A stretch of DNA of 64,000 nt from an uncultured Ruminococcus sp. (GTDB lineage: Bacteria > Bacillota > Clostridia > Oscillospirales > Ruminococcaceae). Positions 59,972 through 64,000 of the stretch are shown here, in pieces. The stretch lies in contig CAMBLM010000009.1 of assembly GCA_945868475.1 (NCBI GenBank), positions 1-64,000 of the forward strand. The letters are read 5' to 3'. Each line of letters starts with the position of its first letter. Position 1 is the stretch's first letter. The notes below the pieces were generated by a model. The model did no database searches. It had not been told where the DNA came from and saw nothing but the letters and a program-made list of their open reading frames with translations. The position numbers and the translations under genes were made by a program.

Positions 59972-61246
59972 ATGCAGAAACTTATCATAAACGGAGGAAA
60001 CAGACTGAACGGTGAGATTGCCGTTCAAGGCGCAAAAAACGCAGTTCTGCCGATTCTCGCCGCCGCAGTCCTCTGCAAAGGCGAAGTCGTTCTGCATAAC
60101 TGTCCGCGGCTCTCGGACGTTTACTCCGCTATGAGGATACTGACATCACTCGGGTGCAGTGCAGGCTTTGACAGCGTTTCACCAAACACGGTCTGCGTGA
60201 ACACGGACGATTTATCATCAGCCGATATCCCCGACAGACTTATGCGCGAAATGCGCTCATCGATATTTTTCCTCGGTGCACTTGTCGGAAGAACAGGCGG
60301 CTGCAGGATAACCCTGCCGGGCGGCTGCGACCTTGGTCAGCGTCCGATAGACATACATATAAACGCTCTGCGGAAAATGGGCGTGACCGTCACCGAGCAG
60401 CATGGCGAAATTGTCTGCCGATGCGAGAAAAAGCTCAGAGGCGCAAAGCTTTCACTGCCTTTTCCCTCTGTCGGAGCAACGGAGAATATTATCCTCGCGG
60501 CTGTGCTTGCCGAGGGCAGGACGGAAATAACCAACGCGGCGCGCGAACCCGAAATTGCCTGCCTTGCCGACTTCCTCAACCGATGCGGAGCGGACATAAT
60601 CGGCGCAGGCAGCAGCACTATCGTTATCTGCGGCAAAAAAGAGCTTCACGGCTGCGATTTTACCATTATGCCTGATCGGATCGCCGCAGCGACCTATCTT
60701 TCCTGCGCAGCTTGCGCAAAGGGTGAGATAATACTGAAAAAATGCAGTCCCAAGCACCTTGATTCGGTGCTTTCCGTGCTTGAACAGCTCGGCTGCAGCA
60801 TAAGCTGCACCGATGATGAGATATTTTTCAGCGGAAAAGAACCTCTCCACCCGATAGATATAATACGGACGATGGTCTATCCGGGATTTCCGACCGACTG
60901 CCAGGCTTTTATAATGTCAGCCGCTTGCATTGCGCAGGGAACGACAGTCTTTGTCGAGAATATTTTCGAGAACCGCTACCGTCACGCCGAAGAGCTTCGC
61001 CGAATGGGTGCGAATATCCGTGTGGAGGGCAAAGTCGCCGTTGTTGAAGGTGTGAAAAAACTCTACGGCGCAAAAGTCTGTGCTCCCGATCTGAGGGGCG
61101 GCGCAGGACTTGTTGCGGCTGCACTTTGTGCCGAGGGCAAAACCGAAATTTCGGGCATTAAGCACATCGACCGAGGATATGAAGATATCGAAAGCGTGCT
61201 GACGGGCGTCGGTGCAGATATCAAAAGGATAACATACAGACTTTAA
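59972..61246 (+). CDS. murA: UDP-N-acetylglucosamine 1-carboxyvinyltransferase
   Basis: 424 residues. First committed step of peptidoglycan synthesis, the target of fosfomycin. Begins KLIINGGNRLNGEIAVQGAK (with the substrate-binding N-G-G-x-x-L-x-G). PGGCDLGQRPIDIHI (about 114-128) holds the catalytic cysteine in the P-G-G-C position, so it should be fosfomycin-sensitive by this criterion. The second half carries YPGFPTDCQAFIM and the ENIFENRY segment with substrate-contacting residues. AAAGGGAG upstream. Placing murA between murG and ftsQ is a common clostridial variation. Confidence 0.95.
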   Translation: MQKLIINGGNRLNGEIAVQGAKNAVLPILAAAVLCKGEVVLHNCPRLSDVYSAMRILTSLGCSAGFDSVSPNTVCVNTDDLSSADIPDRLMREMRSSIFFLGALVGRTGGCRITLPGGCDLGQRPIDIHINALRKMGVTVTEQHGEIVCRCEKKLRGAKLSLPFPSVGATENIILAAVLAEGRTEITNAAREPEIACLADFLNRCGADIIGAGSSTIVICGKKELHGCDFTIMPDRIAAATYLSCAACAKGEIILKKCSPKHLDSVLSVLEQLGCSISCTDDEIFFSGKEPLHPIDIIRTMVYPGFPTDCQAFIMSAACIAQGTTVFVENIFENRYRHAEELRRMGANIRVEGKVAVVEGVKKLYGAKVCAPDLRGGAGLVAAALCAEGKTEISGIKHIDRGYEDIESVLTGVGADIKRITYRL

Positions 61247-61266
61247 AAGAAAGAAGGAATCATACT

Positions 61267-62223
61267 GTGGCAAACGGAAGATCAAAAGGCGGATATCTGG
61301 GCATTGCTGCGTTTGCCGCTGTTATAATTTTTCTGATACTTTCAACTACCGTTTTCTTTAAAATAGACACGATAACGGTCAAGGGCAGTTCGATTTACAC
61401 TGCGGAGGAAATTTGCGCCGCTTCGGGAATAAAAAGCGGAAACAATCTCATCCGCACGAATATGAGCAAGGCGGCCGAAAACATCGAAAACACACTTATC
61501 TACATAGAAACAGCCGAGCTGAAGCGTTCGTTCCCATCGGGCGTTATCATCACCGTAAGACCCTGCCGCGAAGCGATAAGCGCAGAATACGAGAACGGCT
61601 TCTGCCTTTTGAGTGAAAAGGGAAAAGTTCTGAAAACATCGGAAACACCTTTTCCCGACACTATCGTCATCTACGGCGCAAGGACCAAGCAGGTCACTGA
61701 GGAATTGGCTGAAACCGAAGCTTCGTCAAGCACGGGCAACGTTACCTCCGCGACGGAAAAGGACGAAGCCGTGACCGAAGACAGCGGCGAAACAACGCCT
61801 GTCCCGACAGTAGGCTCGCACTTTGAATGTACAAAAGCTAACCGAACGGATATCTTCTACCGCCTTGTAAACGTTGCGAAAAGTTCATTTTCGGGTCTTG
61901 CGAATGATTTCGATATGACCGATCATCACAATATAAGCTGCGTTTATGACGGCAGGATAACCGTTGAATTCGGTGCTGTCACCGAACTTGACTACAAGAT
62001 AAAGTTAGCTTCGGAAATTCTGAAGGATAAGATCGGCAAAAAGACCGAAGGGACTCTGCGTATGCTTTCGGGCGGCGCATCATTCATAGACAAGGCAGGC
62101 ATCGAGCAGAACGAGCTGACCTACGAGAATAATCTCGCCGCTCAGAATGCCCCCGAAACAGAGGCGGCAGCGGACGAAAATACGCCCGAGCAGACCTCTT
62201 CGGATGTTGTTCATTTTGAATAA
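61267..62223 (+). CDS. ftsQ: Cell division protein FtsQ/DivIB
   Basis: 318 residues, starting at GTG (61267) with AAAGAAGGAA upstream. Cytoplasmic tail, one TM (about 11-31), POTRA domain (about 34-100, FKIDTITVKGSSIYTAEEIC and IETAELKRSFPSGVIITVRP), then the beta domain. A Thr/Ser/Glu-rich stretch (about 142-186) lacking hydrophobic residues interrupts the beta domain, and a second acidic tail follows (about 288-318). These low-complexity pieces are unusual for the family. It acts at the septum with FtsL and DivIC. Confidence 0.9.
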   Translation: MANGRSKGGYLGIAAFAAVIIFLILSTTVFFKIDTITVKGSSIYTAEEICAASGIKSGNNLIRTNMSKAAENIENTLIYIETAELKRSFPSGVIITVRPCREAISAEYENGFCLLSEKGKVLKTSETPFPDTIVIYGARTKQVTEELAETEASSSTGNVTSATEKDEAVTEDSGETTPVPTVGSHFECTKANRTDIFYRLVNVAKSSFSGLANDFDMTDHHNISCVYDGRITVEFGAVTELDYKIKLASEILKDKIGKKTEGTLRMLSGGASFIDKAGIEQNELTYENNLAAQNAPETEAAADENTPEQTSSDVVHFE

Positions 62224-62275
62224 CTCATATTTAAAATAAATTAATCAAATTATTAAGTATTTTTCAAAAAAAGAC

Positions 62276-62304
62276 TTGCAATAATGTGCAAAATATGATA
62301 AAAT
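62276..62304 (+). promoter_or_regulatory. Promoter of ftsZ
   Basis: TTGCAA (62276-62281), 17-base spacer, TAAAAT (62299-62304), leaving a leader of about 65 bases. ftsZ can therefore be transcribed independently of the operon. Confidence 0.7.
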
Positions 62305-62374
62305 GTATATTGTATTAATGTGCAGTTTCATATACTGTTTGCAGTTATATTCATATATAGGAGGAAGTTAAAGC

Positions 62375-63469
62375 ATGGGCGGTTTTGTTCTTGATAATGA
62401 AAATGATATGTTTGAGCCCGATGTCAACATAAAAGTCGTAGGTGTCGGCGGAGGCGGCGGCAACGCTCTTAACTGCATGGTCGTTGCAGGCATCAAAGAT
62501 GTTGACTATATCGCTGTAAATACCGATGCAAAGGCACTCCATTCCTCAAAGGCTTCTCACAAGGTACAGATCGGTGAAAAGCTCACACGAGGAAGAGGTG
62601 CGGGAAACAAGCCTGATGTCGGTGAACGCTCCGCTCAGGAAAATAAGGACGAGATCGCTGCTGCTCTCAAGGGTGCACAGATGGTCTTCATCGCAGCAGG
62701 TATGGGCGGCGGCACAGGTACAGGTGCAGCTCCCGTTGTTGCAGAGATCGCTCAGGAACTTGATATCCTTACAGTTGCCGTTGTTACAAAGCCTTTCAAC
62801 TTCGAGCAGAAGGCTAAGATGATACAGGCAGAAAAAGGTATCGAAGAACTCAAAAAGCACGTTGACTCCCTCATCGTTATCCCTAACGAAAGACTTCTCG
62901 TTGGCTCCGAAAAGCCGCTCACAATGAAAGAATCCTTCGCAATGGCTGATGATATCCTCAAAACGGGCGTTAAGTCCATCGCTGAACTTATCACAGTTGA
63001 AGGTATGATAAACCTTGACTTTGCCGATGTTGAAACAACAATGAAGAACGCAGGCTATGCTCACATGGCCATCGGTCACGGCTCAGGCAAGGACAAGGCT
63101 CAGGAAGCTGCAAATGCAGTTATCACTTCCCCGCTTCTCGAAACTTCGATCAGCGGTGCTACAAGATTGCTTGTTAATATCGTTATGTCCGAAGATGTAC
63201 TCGCATCGGATGTTGATATGGCTACAAAGCTCATCTCCGAAGCTGCCGATCCTAATGTCAGCATGATCTTCGGTACTTCGTTCGATGAAACTCTCCAGGA
63301 CGAGATAAACATCACCGTTATCGCAGCAGGTTTTGTCGGAATGGACAATCCCGATGCCGTTCCCGAAGAAGCTGCTCCTGCCGAGCAGGCTCCGGCTGCT
63401 CCTGAACAGAAAACAAGCAGTGCTATCGACGACTACTCCGCACTTTTCCAGATTTTCAACGACCGCTGA
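62375..63469 (+). CDS. ftsZ: Cell division GTPase FtsZ
   Basis: 364 residues, slightly short. Tubulin-like GTPase that forms the division ring. GTP-binding loop GGGTGTG (111-117), N-terminal VVGVGGGGGNALNCM (about 16-30), T7 loop NLDFADV (N213), and the C-terminal domain with LLVNIVMSEDVLASDVDMA. A short linker rich in Ala, Pro and Glu leads to the tail SSAIDDYSALFQIFNDR, a weak match to the usual D-I-P-x-F-L-R type peptide that binds FtsA, ZipA or SepF. AAGGAGG-like GGAGGAAG upstream. ftsA is not between ftsQ and ftsZ. Confidence 0.97.
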   Translation: MGGFVLDNENDMFEPDVNIKVVGVGGGGGNALNCMVVAGIKDVDYIAVNTDAKALHSSKASHKVQIGEKLTRGRGAGNKPDVGERSAQENKDEIAAALKGAQMVFIAAGMGGGTGTGAAPVVAEIAQELDILTVAVVTKPFNFEQKAKMIQAEKGIEELKKHVDSLIVIPNERLLVGSEKPLTMKESFAMADDILKTGVKSIAELITVEGMINLDFADVETTMKNAGYAHMAIGHGSGKDKAQEAANAVITSPLLETSISGATRLLVNIVMSEDVLASDVDMATKLISEAADPNVSMIFGTSFDETLQDEINITVIAAGFVGMDNPDAVPEEAAPAEQAPAAPEQKTSSAIDDYSALFQIFNDR

Positions 63470-63569
63470 GCAGGGTGTCCTGCGGCAGGTTCGCGTCACG
63501 CTTCAATCGTTTCGCTTGTATGCATCGGAATTAGTTGTGTTCGCGAACAAAATAATTTAATACAAAAGG

Positions 63570-63597
63570 GGCGCACAGGATTAGTGCGCCTTTTTAT
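63570..63597 (+). terminator. Rho-independent terminator after ftsZ
   Basis: GGCGCAC (63570-63576) pairs with GTGCGCC (63584-63590), followed by TTTTTATTTG; it ends the division cluster. Confidence 0.88.
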
Positions 63598-63659
63598 TTG
63601 ATTTTTAACATATCCCATGTCGGATTATTTTCTGACCTATGTAAATTTTTCCCGTTTTA

Positions 63660-63804
63660 TACTAATCTTTAATCGTTCTGCAGACAGAACGCTGCCAATA
63701 TAGGAAAGCGACCGCAGGCTGGCTGTCACAAGACAAGGGAACTTGACGACGAGTGTTTGCGTTATAGCTGTCGAATTTGTCTATAGATTGGTTGAAGATC
63801 GGTA
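63660..63804. repeat. MITE-like element, family C copy 2 (145 bp)
   Basis: TACTAATCTTTAATCGTTCTGCAGAC at the left matches family C. The right end, read on the other strand, is TACCGATCTTCAACC with CTATAGACAAATTCGAC. Interior blocks ACGACGAGTG and TTATAGC match copy 1, but the 17-bp tandem repeat is absent. It lies in the 63470-63941 gap. Confidence 0.7.
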
Positions 63805-63808
63805 TTAA

Positions 63809-63840
63809 TACCAAACACCAATAAAATACAGCAAAAACCA
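63809..63840. repeat. Solo family B end
   Basis: ACCAAACACCAATAAAATAC resembles one end of family B without a matching second end nearby, directly after the family C element and just upstream of the next promoter. Confidence 0.5.
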
Positions 63841-63841
63841 T

Positions 63842-63870
63842 TTGACTAAAAAGCAGAAATATGCTATAAT
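63842..63870 (+). promoter_or_regulatory. Sigma-A promoter of the gene at the right edge
   Basis: TTGACT (63842-63847), 17-base spacer, TATAAT (63865-63870) preceded by TGC. Confidence 0.8.
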
Positions 63871-63941
63871 AAATAGAGTTTTGTCCGAAACCGCTTCGGG
63901 CAAAAACGCAATTTCATATAAAAACGTGGTGATGCCAAAGA

Positions 63942-64000
63942 ATGAAATTCGATGAATTTATCCATGATAATCTAAAGATCATACTGATAGCAATTGCCGC
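63942..64000 (+). CDS. Start of an unidentified gene, cut by the window
   Basis: Only about 20 codons are visible (MKFDEFIHDNLKIILIAIAA). They suggest a short N-terminal segment followed by a membrane segment. Promoter at 63842-63870 and a GTGGTG-like weak ribosome site precede it; another ATG at 63932 runs into a stop at once. The product is unknown. The position after ftsZ is often that of spoIIGA in Clostridia, but this N-terminus does not look like it. Confidence 0.5.
   Translation, partial: MKFDEFIHDNLKIILIAIA

Overview
The window looks like a chromosomal segment of a low/mid-GC Gram-positive anaerobe of class Clostridia, most likely Oscillospirales/Ruminococcaceae (Ruminococcus-like). 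Supporting signs are AT-rich intergenic DNA with textbook sigma-A promoters (TTGACA-17-TATAAT) and GGAGG-type ribosome sites, a ferredoxin-dependent 2-oxoacid oxidoreductase, LL-diaminopimelate aminotransferase, the yloU-yloV pair, DUF1836 and ANTAR regulators, and a Gram-positive-style division and cell-wall cluster with a PASTA penicillin-binding protein. This placement is inferred from gene content; no rRNA or tRNA gene was seen.

Layout. 1-11 kb: a zinc-ribbon membrane protein, iron alcohol dehydrogenase, a PNPOx-like flavoprotein, dapL-dapF (diaminopimelate supply), an ANTAR response regulator, a DMT transporter and a large hybrid histidine kinase. 11-25 kb: yloU-yloV (FakA-like), a chemoreceptor, an HD/SDR/ArsC-like group below an orphan FliD-like protein, an orphan 2-hydroxyacyl-CoA dehydratase-type protein, galU with a prokaryotic RING protein, and TVP38-HAD-uvrC. 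25-38 kb: a small conserved-looking protein, a candidate antisense ncRNA, a Kor/Vor operon with a P-loop ATPase, DUF1836 and DUF1015 proteins, tsaE-tsaB, and a threonine operon (pheB-hom-thrB). 38-48 kb: rpiB-upp, glmS-glycosyltransferase-ppa, eno, metA (Glu111, acetyl-type), a lipoprotein and two small enzymes. 48.5-63.5 kb: the mra/dcw cluster mraZ-rsmH-ftsL-pbp-murE::murF-mraY-ftsW-murG-murA-ftsQ-ftsZ, with murE and murF fused and murC, murD, murB, ddl and ftsA absent. The window ends in the first codons of a further gene.

How the genes fit together. DapL, DapF and the DNPR-type MurE point to meso-diaminopimelate peptidoglycan; GlmS, MurA, MurE-MurF, MraY, MurG, FtsW and the class B PBP cover most of the lipid II-to-septum route. 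Hom, ThrB, PheB and MetA cover homoserine-derived amino acids. KorABCD links 2-oxoacids to reduced ferredoxin.

The most unusual content is non-coding. There are at least eight non-autonomous, MITE-like inverted-repeat elements whose complete ends read TACTAA...TTAGTA and which fit a TA target-site model. They fall into three families with different outer repeats, and some share the same inner core. Three successive gaps of the division operon each carry one insertion-like element (two of this superfamily, one of another type). Other repeats include GGGACGGG/CCCGTCCC hairpins, ATTACGCATT-type tracts that supply the last codons of several genes, and composite GCGGAGCAAAAATAATT repeats. The dcw leader carries phased MraZ-type boxes followed by a cluster of DnaA-box-like nonamers.
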